In this document: positions 43,507 through 52,553 of the stretch, piece after piece | How positions within the stretch are numbered: position 1 is the first letter of the stretch | Layout: every line of letters begins with the position of its first letter | Assembly: GCA_046351215.1 (NCBI GenBank) | Contig: JAXLYX010000009.1 | Location: forward strand, 124,001 to 188,000 | Length of the DNA stretch: 64,000 nucleotides | Origin: JAXLYX01 sp046351215 | GTDB lineage: Bacteria > Myxococcota_A > Polyangia > Polyangiales > Houyiibacteriaceae | Direction: 5' to 3' | Position numbers and translations under genes: made by a program | Notes under the pieces: generated by a model | What the model was told of the DNA's origin: nothing | The model's input: only the letters and a program-made list of their open reading frames with translations | Databases searched by the model: none

Positions 43507-44295
43507 TCAGACCCGGTGCGTGTCGAGCGGCGGTCCCGGGGAGACCTCCACGCGGACCGATGCCGTCCGAGCCGCGACGGGCCGCACGTACGTCCCGAAG
43601 AGGCGATCGCCGAGCGTGAGCAGCACGCAGAAATTCACCGGGACCTTCGCGCCGTGGTGCGGCTCGTGCATCGGGCCGGAGGCGAAGATCGCGTTGGGAT
43701 AGAGGGGAAGGTCGTAGCCGCAGTGCGTGACCATCGTGATGAACGTGTTGAGCGCCGCGTAGAGCGCGAACGTCATCGGATGCACCTGCATCACGAAGGG
43801 GTACACGTAGAACGTGGTGAAGACGCAGAGCGACTCGATCGGATGGACGTAGAAGCCGCTCCAGACCGTGAGCGGACACTCGACCGAGTGGTGCACGTAG
43901 TGGACGTGCCGGAAGACGAAGCGGCTCCCGTGCTCGAGGCGGTGCCAGGCGTACGAGAGGAGGTCCCCGATCACCATGCAGATCACGAGGTCGCGCGCGA
44001 GCTCGAGGAGCGTGGGCGCGTGCTCGGGGACCTCGAAGCGGAACGGGAAGGGCACGGCGCGCAGCAGCACGAACACGAGGAGGTAGCCGGGCAGCGTCAC
44101 GAGGAGGTACTTCGCGGCCTCGCGGAACGGCAGCTTCTTCGTGACGAAGACGTCCACGGCCGAGAAGGCGAGCCCGGCGACGACGACGGTCGTCATCACG
44201 GACACGACGAAGAGCAGCGGATGGCCGAGCGTCGCGTCGCCGACGCGCTCCCGCAGCGCGAGCCAGAGTGGGTCGAAGAGCCTCGTCGTGTCCAT
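43507..44295 (-). CDS. Fatty acid hydroxylase / sterol desaturase family protein
   Basis: The 262-residue integral membrane protein has the three histidine boxes of the family: WHRLEHG, HYVHH and HEPHH. They lie between four or five hydrophobic helices, with the conserved GDRLFGTY near the C-terminus. The histidines bind a di-iron centre that hydroxylates or desaturates lipids using oxygen. Some Myxococcota make sterols or modified fatty acids, but the substrate here is unknown. It stands alone between the MCP gene and the histidine kinase. Confidence 0.85.
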   Translation of the reverse strand: MDTTRLFDPLWLALRERVGDATLGHPLLFVVSVMTTVVVAGLAFSAVDVFVTKKLPFREAAKYLLVTLPGYLLVFVLLRAVPFPFRFEVPEHAPTLLELARDLVICMVIGDLLSYAWHRLEHGSRFVFRHVHYVHHSVECPLTVWSGFYVHPIESLCVFTTFYVYPFVMQVHPMTFALYAALNTFITMVTHCGYDLPLYPNAIFASGPMHEPHHGAKVPVNFCVLLTLGDRLFGTYVRPVAARTASVRVEVSPGPPLDTHRV

Positions 44296-44392
44296 CGCCG
44301 CCTACCTCCGAGGTGGAGTCCCTCGCAGGGACCGCACTCCGAGAGCAGAGCGCGTTCCGGCGCCGCGAGGTACCCCGTGAGTTGGGGGGGGG

Positions 44393-45589
44393 TCAGCGGG
44401 GGAGCTCGAGCGTGACCGTCGTCCCCGGATCGGCCGCCTCGACGCGGAGCTCGCCGCCGAGCTTGCGTGCCCGCATCCGGAGGCTCTTCATGCCCCGGCC
44501 CGGGCGGACCTCGCCCGACGCGAAGCCGACTCCGTAGTCCCGGACGGAGATCGCGATCCGCGTGCGGCCGCTGCGATCCGAGCCCCGGGGAGCGAGACGG
44601 ACGTCGATGCGCGGGGTCTTCGCGTGCCGGAGGGCGTTCGTCACCATCTCCATCAGCGCACGGAGCACCTGGAGCCCGTCGGCCGGCTGGAAGAGCGCCG
44701 CGGAGGCGGAGTCGACGTCCCAGGCGAGCTCGATGCCGAGCGCCTCGCAACGGGAAGCGAGCCGGGCCCTCAGCGCGGCGAGGGCCGCCTCGAGCGATTC
44801 CTGCAGCGGGTCGAGCGAATCGACGATGAGCCGGAGCTCGTCGATGCATCCCTCGAGGCCGGCCTCGAGCCGCGATTCGTCGAGCGAGCCGGCGCGGGCC
44901 TCGACGAGCAGGCCGAGCAGCTGGCTCCCGAGCCCGTCGTGCATGTCGTCGAGGATCCGCTGGCGCTCGATCGCCCGCTCCGCTTCGCGCTGGGCGAGGA
45001 GCGAGGCGTGGCGTGCCCGATCGAGCACGAGCAAGAGCGCGAGCGTCGCGGCGAGCACACCGGCGTGTCCGACGACGGCGAGGATCGCGTGGCTCCGCGG
45101 ACCGAGGTCGTCGGCGATCCGCACGCCCGTCGTCGCGGCGACGTAGAGCCCTCCGAGCTCGAGGCCCGCGAGCGCGGCCCAGACGATCGCCGAGGTCCTA
45201 CCGCAGACCGCGTACACGGCGATCGGGAGGAGGAAGTTCCATGCGAGCGCCGGAGAGCCGAAGCCTCCGGAGCGCAGAGCGACGAGGAACGTCGCCACGT
45301 AGGCGAGCCCGATCATCGCGTTGCCGACGTAGAAGACCGGGATGCCGCGTCGGACGAGGAAGGGCGCGGCCGCGAGCCCCATGGAGACCGCGACGAGCGC
45401 GAACGCCGCGAGCTTCGAGCCCATCGATGCGTAGAGCGCCACCATGCCGAGCGTCGCCGCGAAGCCGAGCCACGCCTGGGCGACGGCGACGCGCACCGTG
45501 CGGACGCTCTCCGCGTCGGCGAGCCCCGGAGGGAGGTAGGCGTCGGCCCAGGCGAGCCAGCGATCGATGCCGCCCTCGTCGCCCGTCAT
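44393..45589 (-). CDS. NarL-family sensor histidine kinase
   Basis: The 398-residue protein has about six N-terminal hydrophobic helices (residues 35-190) with no extracellular domain. It then has the HisKA_3 motif ERQRILDDMHDGLGSQL with His217 as phosphoacceptor and a compact HATPase (MEMVTNALRHAKTPRI, RDYGVGFASG, MKSLRMRARKLGGEL). It is translationally coupled (ATGA at 45589) to the upstream regulator and is its likely partner. The signal is presumably membrane-associated. Confidence 0.88.
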   Translation of the reverse strand: MTGDEGGIDRWLAWADAYLPPGLADAESVRTVRVAVAQAWLGFAATLGMVALYASMGSKLAAFALVAVSMGLAAAPFLVRRGIPVFYVGNAMIGLAYVATFLVALRSGGFGSPALAWNFLLPIAVYAVCGRTSAIVWAALAGLELGGLYVAATTGVRIADDLGPRSHAILAVVGHAGVLAATLALLLVLDRARHASLLAQREAERAIERQRILDDMHDGLGSQLLGLLVEARAGSLDESRLEAGLEGCIDELRLIVDSLDPLQESLEAALAALRARLASRCEALGIELAWDVDSASAALFQPADGLQVLRALMEMVTNALRHAKTPRIDVRLAPRGSDRSGRTRIAISVRDYGVGFASGEVRPGRGMKSLRMRARKLGGELRVEAADPGTTVTLELPR

Positions 45590-46275
45590 TCGCGCACGTC
45601 GATGAGGCCCGCCTGGATCGCCTCGAACACGGCCTCGCCGCGCGAGTTGACCGAGAGCTTCCGGTAGATCGCCTTCACGTGGTCGGCGACCGTGTGGTAC
45701 GAGATGCCCTCGACGCGCGCGACCTCCTTGAAGGAGAAGCCCTTCGCGAGGTGCTCGAGCACGGTGATCTCGCGTGGGGTGAGCGCGATCGTCGGCGTCG
45801 CGGGGACCTCTTCCCGGGGCTGCGGAGCGAGGCCCCGGACACGCGAGAGGATGTGTCCGGCGACGGCGGGGCTGATCGGCGCTCCGCCTTCGAGGACGCT
45901 GCGGATCGCGGCCACGGCCTCGGGCCCGGCCGAGCCCTTGAGGAGGTAGCCGTCGGCTCCCCGCTCGATCGCCCGTACGACGGTGCGGCCGTCTCCGAAG
46001 ACGCTCACCACGAGCACCTTGCAAGGGCCGCGCGCCTGCGCCTCCGCGACGAGCTCGAGCCCATCGCCGTCCGGGAGGCCGACGTCGACGAGGAGCACGT
46101 CCACCGGCTGCTCGGCGAGCTTCGCGCGACCCTCGGCGAGCGACTCGGCCGTGAAGGTCACGCGGAAGCCCGCGTCCGACTGGACCGTGCGGACGAGCGC
46201 GCGCGCGAGCACGGTGTCGTCGTCGACGATCCCGACGCGCACGGCTCCGCTCGGCGTCTTCTCTCCCGCGGTCAC
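45586..46275 (-). CDS. NarL/LuxR-type response regulator
   Basis: The 229-residue regulator has a receiver domain (VGIVDDDTVLARAL, phosphoacceptor Asp64 in VLLVDVGLPDGDG). A LuxR/NarL helix-turn-helix near residues 165-225 contains LTPREITVLEHLAKGFSFKE and SYHTVADHVKAIYRKL. The GTG start at 46275 is preceded at 6 nt by TAGGCT, suggesting a leaderless transcript. It is the first gene of a coupled pair with the kinase and divergent from the thrombospondin-repeat gene, which it could regulate. Confidence 0.88.
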   Translation of the reverse strand: MTAGEKTPSGAVRVGIVDDDTVLARALVRTVQSDAGFRVTFTAESLAEGRAKLAEQPVDVLLVDVGLPDGDGLELVAEAQARGPCKVLVVSVFGDGRTVVRAIERGADGYLLKGSAGPEAVAAIRSVLEGGAPISPAVAGHILSRVRGLAPQPREEVPATPTIALTPREITVLEHLAKGFSFKEVARVEGISYHTVADHVKAIYRKLSVNSRGEAVFEAIQAGLIDVRE

Positions 46276-46535
46276 GGTGCGAGCCTATCGCGGTCCGAAC
46301 GACGCTTCCCTCCCCAATCCATGGGGGGAAGGCCTCGCGTGGGGTCCCCCGAGCGCCCGGAAGGGGGAGGAGGGGTTAATCCATCCAGCCTACGCAAGAT
46401 CGATTATGTGGGTGTTTGTCGTTGCAGGGGCGTCATCCTCCTGCAAGCTCCGCCAGCCTCGCCCACCCCCCGACATCATCGGCCGCAGTCCGTCCGGTGC
46501 GTCGATTCCCATCCCCGAGGCCGATGGAGTCCCGG

Positions 46536-49277
46536 ATGTACGCCCGTTCGCTCTTGCGAGCCCTCTCCCTAGGGGCCGCGCTGCTCTTCGTCGCCTCCTG
46601 CGACGAACCGACCCCGACGCACGAGACCGAAGCGGTCTCCCACTCGCCCGTCACCGCCTCGACGGCGGCCCTGAGCTCGTCGGACTTCTGTTGGTTGCCC
46701 TCGTACGGGCGCGGCGCCGGGAGCATCCCGACGGTCTGTCCCTCGGGCAGCCAGTACGACGCGGGCCTCTGCTACCCGCTCTGCAACGAGGGGTACTCGG
46801 GCGTCGGCCCGGTCTGCTGGCAGAACTGTCCGAGCAACTACACCGACGACGGCGCGTTCTGTCGGCTCGACGCGGTGATCACGAGCAAGCCCTCCTACGG
46901 CCGTGGCGCGGGCTCGGTGCCCGACTCCTGCCCCTGGGGCCAGGAGCGCGACGGCGCCCTCTGCTACCCGGTCTGCCAGGCCGGCTACTACCCGGTCGGC
47001 CCGGTCTGCTGGCAGGCCTGCCCCGCGGGCTACACCGACGACGGCGCGTTCTGCCGTCGCGACGCGAACATCATCAGCGCCGACAACAGCCAGTGTCCCT
47101 GGTACGACACCTGCGGGCTCACGCTCGCGCCGGGCTGCTCCCACTGTCCGGCGGGCTACCAGAACGACGGCTGCACCTGCCGCATCGACGCCCACATCTT
47201 CGCGAAGAGCAGCTACGGCCGCGGCGCCGGTGACCCGCTCACCTGCAATCCGTGGATGCAGTACGACGCGGGGCTCTGCTACCCGTACTGCGCGCCCGGC
47301 TACTCCGGCGTCGGTCCCGTCTGCTGGGGCAGCTGCCCCTCGGGCTTCACCGACGACGGCGCGACCTGCCGCAAGGACGCGATCATCTTCGCGAAGAACA
47401 CCTACGGCCGCGGCGCGGGCAGCACGCTCTCCTGCGCGAACGGTCTCGAGTACGACGCGGGCCTCTGCTACCAGCAGTGCGACGGCATGTACGACGGCAT
47501 CGGTCCCGTCTGCTGGGGCGTCTGCCCGAACGGGATGGTCGCCTGCGGCGCCGGCTGCGCGACGTCCGCCGCCACCTGCTCGAACGTGATCATCAACCAG
47601 GTCACCTCGGTCTTCGAGGTCGCCTACAACCTCGCGTCGATGGCGGCGAGCTTCGGTACGTCGACCCTCTGGAACTCGGGCGTCCGCGCCGCGCTCTCGG
47701 CGGCGGAGAAGACGACGCTCCGCGAGAACCTGCAAGCGGCGCTCCGCCAGGCGAAGCAGGAGGCGGGCGAGACCATCGTCGAGGAGACGATCAAGACGGA
47801 GGCCGAGATCCTCGCGAACGCGGCCGAGGTCGGCACCATCGACTGGACCGTCCTCGATCCGACCGGGATCTCGGCGCTCGTGCTCGCGTTCAACTACCCG
47901 ACCTGTTCGAACCCGCTGACGGCGGACCAGGACGCGGACACCATCGAGAGCTCGGTCGACAACTGCCCGGCGGTCTCGAATCCCGACCAGGCCGACACCG
48001 ACCGCGACAGCCTCGGCGACGCCTGCGACTCCGATCTCGACGGCGACAACGTGGCGAACACGAGCGACGACTGCCCGACGGTCGCCGATCCGCTGCAGAT
48101 CGACACGGACGGGGATCGCCTCGGTGACGCCTGCGATCCGGACGACGACAACGACGGCATCCCCGACGCGCAAGACAACTGCCCCGGGCTCTCGGGCGCC
48201 GACCAGACCGACACCGACCGTGACGGCCTCGGCGATGCCTGCGACGAGGACGACGACGGGGACGACGTGCAGGACGTGAGCGACAACTGCCGCCTCGTCG
48301 CGAACTTCGACCAGCTCGACCAGGATCGCGACGGTCTCGGCAACGCCTGCGACCCCGACGACGACGGCGACGGCGTCCTCGACGCGCAGGACGACTGCCC
48401 GCTCGACGTGAACCCGGATCAGCGCGACTTCGAGCGCGACGGTATCGGCGACGTCTGCGACGAGGACGACGACGACGACGGCGTGCTCGACGTGCGCGAC
48501 AACTGCCAGTACGTGGTGAACTCCGATCAGTCGGACGACGACCGCGACGGCCTCGGCGATGCTTGCGACCCCGACGACGACGGCGACGGCGTCCTCGACG
48601 GCGCGGACAACTGCCAGTTCTCCCCGAATCCGGACCAGTCGGATCTCGACGCCGACGGACAGGGCGACGTCTGCGACGCCGACCTCGACGGCGACGGCTA
48701 CGCGAACACGGCGGACAACTGCCCGAGCCTCCCGAACCCGACGCAGCTCGACACCGACCGCGACGGCCTCGGCGACTCCTGCGATCCGGACCTCGACGGC
48801 GACGCGGTCGCGAACGCGGCCGACAACTGCCCCTTCGTCTGGAACGCCGACCAGCGCGACAACGAGGGCGACGGGCTCGGTGACGTCTGCGACGTCGACG
48901 ACGACGACGACACGGTGCTCGACACGGCGGACAACTGCGCGCTCGCCGCCAATCCGGACCAGGCCGACTTCGACCGCGACCGGATCGGCGACGTCTGCGA
49001 TCCCGATCGCGACGGGGATGGCGTGGCGAACGGCCCCGACCAGTGCGAGTTCACGCCCGTCGGCTCGGTGGTGCAGCCCGGCGTGGGCTGCTCGATCGAC
49101 CAGCTCGCGCCCTGCGACGGTCCCCAGGGCTCGTCGCTCCCGTGGCGCAACCACGGCGCGTACGTCTCGGCCGTCACCCACGTCGCGGAGCAGTTCCTCT
49201 CCCAGGGCCTGATCTCGTCGGCGACCAAGAGCGCGATCACCTCGGCCGCCGCCCGCAGCTCCTGCGGCGGTCGCTGA
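46536..49277 (+). CDS. Large lipoprotein with cysteine-rich modules and thrombospondin type 3 repeats
   Basis: ATG 46536 has GGAG 6 nt upstream and gives 913 residues; ATG 46524 is the alternative. The lipobox is ALLFVASC (Cys22). Residues about 50-365 hold five cysteine-rich modules of 55-65 residues, four with YGRGAG, followed by AGLCYP, GVGPVCW and FTDDGATCR-type signatures. A helical segment (about 370-480) follows. Next come eleven thrombospondin type 3 repeats (DNCP...DTDRDGLGDACD), which bind many Ca2+ ions through their aspartates. A short tail with SVVQPGVGCS ends the protein. It is probably a surface adhesin or Ca-dependent scaffold. The 260-bp gap upstream contains an AT-rich patch near 46400, presumably its promoter. 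Confidence 0.8.
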   Translation: MYARSLLRALSLGAALLFVASCDEPTPTHETEAVSHSPVTASTAALSSSDFCWLPSYGRGAGSIPTVCPSGSQYDAGLCYPLCNEGYSGVGPVCWQNCPSNYTDDGAFCRLDAVITSKPSYGRGAGSVPDSCPWGQERDGALCYPVCQAGYYPVGPVCWQACPAGYTDDGAFCRRDANIISADNSQCPWYDTCGLTLAPGCSHCPAGYQNDGCTCRIDAHIFAKSSYGRGAGDPLTCNPWMQYDAGLCYPYCAPGYSGVGPVCWGSCPSGFTDDGATCRKDAIIFAKNTYGRGAGSTLSCANGLEYDAGLCYQQCDGMYDGIGPVCWGVCPNGMVACGAGCATSAATCSNVIINQVTSVFEVAYNLASMAASFGTSTLWNSGVRAALSAAEKTTLRENLQAALRQAKQEAGETIVEETIKTEAEILANAAEVGTIDWTVLDPTGISALVLAFNYPTCSNPLTADQDADTIESSVDNCPAVSNPDQADTDRDSLGDACDSDLDGDNVANTSDDCPTVADPLQIDTDGDRLGDACDPDDDNDGIPDAQDNCPGLSGADQTDTDRDGLGDACDEDDDGDDVQDVSDNCRLVANFDQLDQDRDGLGNACDPDDDGDGVLDAQDDCPLDVNPDQRDFERDGIGDVCDEDDDDDGVLDVRDNCQYVVNSDQSDDDRDGLGDACDPDDDGDGVLDGADNCQFSPNPDQSDLDADGQGDVCDADLDGDGYANTADNCPSLPNPTQLDTDRDGLGDSCDPDLDGDAVANAADNCPFVWNADQRDNEGDGLGDVCDVDDDDDTVLDTADNCALAANPDQADFDRDRIGDVCDPDRDGDGVANGPDQCEFTPVGSVVQPGVGCSIDQLAPCDGPQGSSLPWRNHGAYVSAVTHVAEQFLSQGLISSATKSAITSAAARSSCGGR

Positions 49278-49293
49278 AGCCTCCCCACCGACG

Positions 49294-49336
49294 CGAGCCC
49301 GGCGCCCAGGGAACCCACCCTGGACGACCGGGCTCG
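49294..49336 (+). terminator. Terminator of the thrombospondin-repeat gene
   Basis: CGAGCCCGG (49294-49302) pairs with CCGGGCTCG (49328-49336). Inside, CCAGGG (49306-49311) pairs with CCCTGG (49318-49323). TGCCTTTC follows. It begins 17 bp after the stop. Confidence 0.65.
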
Positions 49337-49356
49337 TGCCTTTCGGGGCCGGCCGA

Positions 49357-49375
49357 TCCTGCTACCTTCCGCCCG
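49357..49375 (+). promoter_or_regulatory. -10-like box identical to that at 6233-6251
   Basis: The same 19 bp, TCCTGCTACCTTCCGCCCG, runs into the GTG start at 49375. TACCTT (49363-49368) is 6 nt from the start codon, as expected for a leaderless transcript. Confidence 0.5.
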
Positions 49376-49926
49376 TGATCGTCCTCGTCCACGGATACGA
49401 CGGCTCGGGACCGGGCCATTGGCAGCACTGGCTGAACGACGAGCTCCGCGCGCGCGGAGCGCATGTCGTCTTCCCCGATCTCCCTTCGCCGCTCGAGCCC
49501 GAGCGCGACGTCTGGGTCGAGGCCCTCGCACGCGTCGTCGCCGACGCGGAGCCGGGGAGCGTCACCCTCGTCGCCCATTCGCTCGGCTGCTGGGCCGTCG
49601 ATCACTACGTCGCCCGTCACGGCACCTCGAAGCTCCGGGCCGTCCTCCTCGTGGCGCCGCCCTCGGCCTATTCCCTCTTCGAGCCGATCCAGAGCTTCCT
49701 GCCGCCTCCGCGCTCGCGCGACGCCTGGGCGCCGATCCGCGAGCGGACCCTCCTCGTCGGCAGCGACGACGACGAGTACGCGAGCGACGACGAATTCGTC
49801 GAGGTCGCCGAGGCGATCGACGTGCCCGTCGAGATCCTCCCCGGGCTCGGGCACATCAACCTCGCCTCGGGCTTCGGCCCGTTCCCGAAGGCGCTCGAAT
49901 GGCTCGAGCGCGTCGGCGCGCTCTGA
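49375..49926 (+). CDS. RBBP9/YdeN-family serine hydrolase
   Basis: The 183-residue alpha/beta hydrolase begins MIVLVHGYDGSGPGHWQHWL, the diagnostic N-terminus of the RBBP9/YdeN family. The nucleophile elbow is AHSLGCW with Ser69, the acid lies in the LLVGSDDDEYAS segment, and the histidine is in GLGHINLASGFG. These small hydrolases act on esters or amides; the natural substrate is rarely known. No Shine-Dalgarno is visible; the promoter box ends at the GTG. Confidence 0.88.
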   Translation: MIVLVHGYDGSGPGHWQHWLNDELRARGAHVVFPDLPSPLEPERDVWVEALARVVADAEPGSVTLVAHSLGCWAVDHYVARHGTSKLRAVLLVAPPSAYSLFEPIQSFLPPPRSRDAWAPIRERTLLVGSDDDEYASDDEFVEVAEAIDVPVEILPGLGHINLASGFGPFPKALEWLERVGAL

Positions 49927-49964
49927 GCCTCGCCCGCCGACCGCTCCGCCCCCAGAGAAGATCC

Positions 49965-50264
49965 ATGCTCCGCACCCCCGTCGGCCGTCTCCGCCTGATC
50001 GCCATGCTCGAAGGCGCCTCGTTCCTCGTCCTGCTCGGCGTCGCGATGCCGCTCAAGTACCTCGGGGGCATGCCCCACGCGGTCCGCGTCCCGGGCCTCG
50101 TGCACGGCTTCCTCTTCCTCGCCTTCCTCTACCAGCTCGCGAGCACGCACTCGGAGCGCGACTGGCCCCTCTCGCGCACGGCGCTCGTCTTCGTCGCGGC
50201 CCTCCTGCCCTTCGGTCCCTTCGTCATCGATCGGCGGCTCGCGACCGAAGACGTCGCCGGGTGA
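49965..50264 (+). CDS. DUF3817 small membrane protein
   Basis: The 99-residue protein has three hydrophobic helices and the DUF3817 signatures RLIAMLEGASFLVLLGVAMP, LKYLGGMP and GLVHGFLFLAFLYQL, ending near FGPFVIDRRL. It starts 38 bp after the hydrolase gene and is probably co-transcribed. The function of the family is unknown. Confidence 0.85.
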   Translation: MLRTPVGRLRLIAMLEGASFLVLLGVAMPLKYLGGMPHAVRVPGLVHGFLFLAFLYQLASTHSERDWPLSRTALVFVAALLPFGPFVIDRRLATEDVAG

Positions 50265-50414
50265 CGTTTCCGACACCGCGCGACACCGAGGTGTTGCGGA
50301 ATCGTGGCTTCCCGGGCGGGGCGCGGTGTTCACCTATCCGTCATGTTCGACACCTGGGCGCGTCGAGGGACACGGGATCGGCACTCGGCCTCGAGCGCGC
50401 TCCGAGGGATGCGC

Positions 50415-50903
50415 ATGAGCCTACGGAGCCCCGACGTTCTCGAAGACGAAGACGATCTCGAGGACCAGCGACACCACGTCTACGTCCGCTTCGCGGCGTT
50501 CTCGATCGCGGCCGGTCATCTCTCGCTCCTGCTCCCCGCGATGGCCTTCTGGAACGAGCGGCAGCTCGAGACGCGGGTGGCGGACGCCTACTACCTGCAT
50601 CCGGCGGTCGCAGCCGTGTGGATCCTCGGGCTCCTCTGCGACGTCCTCGTCTTCGTCGGCCTCCGCAGCGAGCGCCTCGAGGGGCGGAAGGGCATCGCGT
50701 ACGTCGCTGCCGGTCTGCTCGTGAGCACGCTGCTCCCGTGGATCGAGGTCGTGCTCGCGAACGGCCCGGCGCACGTCGAGATCGGCGCCTCGCTCCCGCT
50801 GCCCTGGGCCACGACCCACTTCGGTCCGGTCGGGAGCGTGGCCGCGCTCTTCGGGGCGATCTTCGCGCTCCGCGAGTACCTCTCCACGGACGACGCGGCC
50901 TGA
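50415..50903 (+). CDS. Four-helix membrane protein, unknown
   Basis: The 162-residue protein (ATG 50415, GAGGG 7 nt upstream) has an acidic N-terminus (DVLEDEDDLEDQRHH) and four hydrophobic segments (FAAFSIAAGHLSLLLPAMAF, AVAAVWILGLLCDVLVFVGL, IAYVAAGLLVSTLLPWIEVV, FGPVGSVAALFGAIFALREY). An earlier in-frame ATG at 50343 exists but the extension is arginine-rich and unlikely. I recognise no family. Confidence 0.6.
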   Translation: MSLRSPDVLEDEDDLEDQRHHVYVRFAAFSIAAGHLSLLLPAMAFWNERQLETRVADAYYLHPAVAAVWILGLLCDVLVFVGLRSERLEGRKGIAYVAAGLLVSTLLPWIEVVLANGPAHVEIGASLPLPWATTHFGPVGSVAALFGAIFALREYLSTDDAA

Positions 50904-50922
50904 GCCCCAGACCCCGTCCGGC

Positions 50923-51546
50923 TCAGCGGTGCGCGTCCGGCGACGTCGCGACGAAGCTCGGACGCGTGGCGTGCGCCGCGTGGAAGGCCTCGAGGCGCGG
51001 GTAGTCGTCGAGCGTGATCCGGTTGCGGAAGCGCAGCCAATCGAGGCCGGTGAGCAGCGCGAGCTCGGCACGGCCGAACCCCTGCGCCTCGGTGCAGGAC
51101 GTCCCGTGGATCGCACCGTCGAGGTACGAGAGGACGTTGCCCACGCGGTCGCGCTCCTTCTCGAGGAAGGTCCCGGTCGCCTCGAGGCCGTCCTTCGCCA
51201 GGTAGAAGAGGCGGATCGAGGAGAGCGTCGCCTCGTCGATCGCGTGGACGAAGTTCATCTCCACCGCGCGTGCGAGGGCCGAATCGGGCAGGGGCCGGAG
51301 CACCTCCTTCGTGGCGCGCGCGACGAGCACGTCGACGATCGAGGCCGAGTCCCAGATCACGATTCCGTCGACGAGTGCGGCCGGCACCTTCCACACGGGC
51401 GAGGTCTTCCGGAGCTTCTGCTGCCCGGCTTCCGTCGCCGTGTCGACGAGCTCGACGGCGACGCCGGCCTCGAGGGCGACCATGCGAGCGCGGCGGACGA
51501 AGGGGGAGGTGACGGAGCCGAAGAGGGTGATCGAGGGGGTGCTCAT
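50923..51546 (-). CDS. Glutathione S-transferase family protein
   Basis: The 207-residue protein has the thioredoxin-like domain (ITLFGSVTSPFVRRARMVAL, KTSPVWKVPAALVDG with the cis-Pro, and DSASIVDVLV). A helical domain includes VGNVLSYLDGAIHG and AELALLTGLDWLRFRN. The SPFVRR serine/arginine motif at the active site is typical of zeta/theta-like GSTs. It follows the epimerase-like gene by 29 bp and is probably co-transcribed. It is unlike the GST at 22779-23387. Confidence 0.83.
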   Translation of the reverse strand: MSTPSITLFGSVTSPFVRRARMVALEAGVAVELVDTATEAGQQKLRKTSPVWKVPAALVDGIVIWDSASIVDVLVARATKEVLRPLPDSALARAVEMNFVHAIDEATLSSIRLFYLAKDGLEATGTFLEKERDRVGNVLSYLDGAIHGTSCTEAQGFGRAELALLTGLDWLRFRNRITLDDYPRLEAFHAAHATRPSFVATSPDAHR

Positions 51547-51575
51547 GCCGACTTCGTAGAGAAGTCAGGGCCGCG

Positions 51576-52553
51576 TTACAAGGCGGCGTCCGCACGGCGT
51601 CCCACGTCGTGCCGAACCGCGGCCGACTCCCCGAGGGGGGCGAGGACCCTCCTCAGCCCCTCCTCGAGCGGGAGGGCTGGGGCCAGGAGCTCGGGCGGTG
51701 CCGGTTCGAGGACGCTGAACCCGACGTCCCGAGATCGAGGCGGCAGGTGATCGAGGCTCGCCTCGCGACCGAGAAGTCGTTCGAGGTGCGCCACCAGTGC
51801 GCGCGTGGACGTGGCGCGCCCCGTCGCGACGTGGGCGACGCCGGCCGGGAGGGCTCCCTCCACGGCCTTCACGACGGCCGATGCGACGTCGCCCACGTAC
51901 ACGTAGTCTCGCACGCAACCGTCGTCGCCCGCGACGCGACGTCCGTGGATGCCGACCGCTCGCCCCTCGCGAAGCCTCGCTGCGACGCGCGCCACCACCG
52001 ACGATTCGTGGCCCGCATCCTGCCGCGGCCCGTAGATCTTGCCGCATCGGAGGATCGTGCACGCGAAGCCGTGCTCCTCCGCGTACGTGCGCAGATAGGA
52101 CTCGGCGGCCAGGAACGCGCATCCGCGTGTCCCGGTCGGCCGCGGGACCGAGTCGACGCGCGCCGTCGATCCTTCCCCGAGGTCGCCGTAGAGCCAGGTG
52201 GCCGTGCTCGCGGAGACGAGACCGCGCGAGCCGGCCTTCCGCATCGCCTCGAGGACGTGGAGCGTTCCCAGGATGTTCACGGACGCATCCTCGACGGGGT
52301 CCCGTTCGTCGAAGAGGCCCGTGGTCGAGCTGGCGTGGTGGCAGACGACCTCCGGGCGGAAGCTCGTGAACACGCGATCCAGCGCTCGGCGATCGCGGAG
52401 GTCCACCTGGAAGAGCTCGACGCCGGGCGAGAGGTTCGAGAACCGTCCCGAGCTCAGGTTGTCGAGGACCACCACTTCGTGCGATCGGGCGAGCAGGCCC
52501 TCGACGATGTGGCTGCCGACGAAGCCGGCCCCGCCGGTCACGAGAACTCGCAT
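51576..52553 (-). CDS. Epimerase-like extended SDR lacking the YxxxK catalytic pair
   Basis: The 325-residue protein starts behind GAGGGAGG and has the NAD-binding TGGAGFVGSH, VDLRD, the N-x-x-GT helix (NILGTLHVLEA) and the late RCGKIYGPRQ and VRDYVYVGDVASA motifs of UDP-glucose 4-epimerase-type enzymes. The catalytic YxxxK, expected at residues 143-147 before LAAESYLRTY, reads RGCAF: both Tyr and Lys are missing. It may bind sugar nucleotide and NAD without classical catalysis, or act by a different mechanism. Confidence 0.8.
   Translation of the reverse strand: MRVLVTGGAGFVGSHIVEGLLARSHEVVVLDNLSSGRFSNLSPGVELFQVDLRDRRALDRVFTSFRPEVVCHHASSTTGLFDERDPVEDASVNILGTLHVLEAMRKAGSRGLVSASTATWLYGDLGEGSTARVDSVPRPTGTRGCAFLAAESYLRTYAEEHGFACTILRCGKIYGPRQDAGHESSVVARVAARLREGRAVGIHGRRVAGDDGCVRDYVYVGDVASAVVKAVEGALPAGVAHVATGRATSTRALVAHLERLLGREASLDHLPPRSRDVGFSVLEPAPPELLAPALPLEEGLRRVLAPLGESAAVRHDVGRRADAAL

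Noticed and set aside
46299..46335. CTTCCCTCCCC / GGGGGGAAGG inverted repeat between the regulator and the thrombospondin-repeat gene
   Set aside because: Imperfect and GC-driven; it could be an operator, but there is no second copy to support it.
47930..49060. Repetitive DNA with many GACGACGAC units, looked at as a possible repeat array
   Set aside because: It is coding: the repeats are the aspartate-rich thrombospondin type 3 units in one frame.
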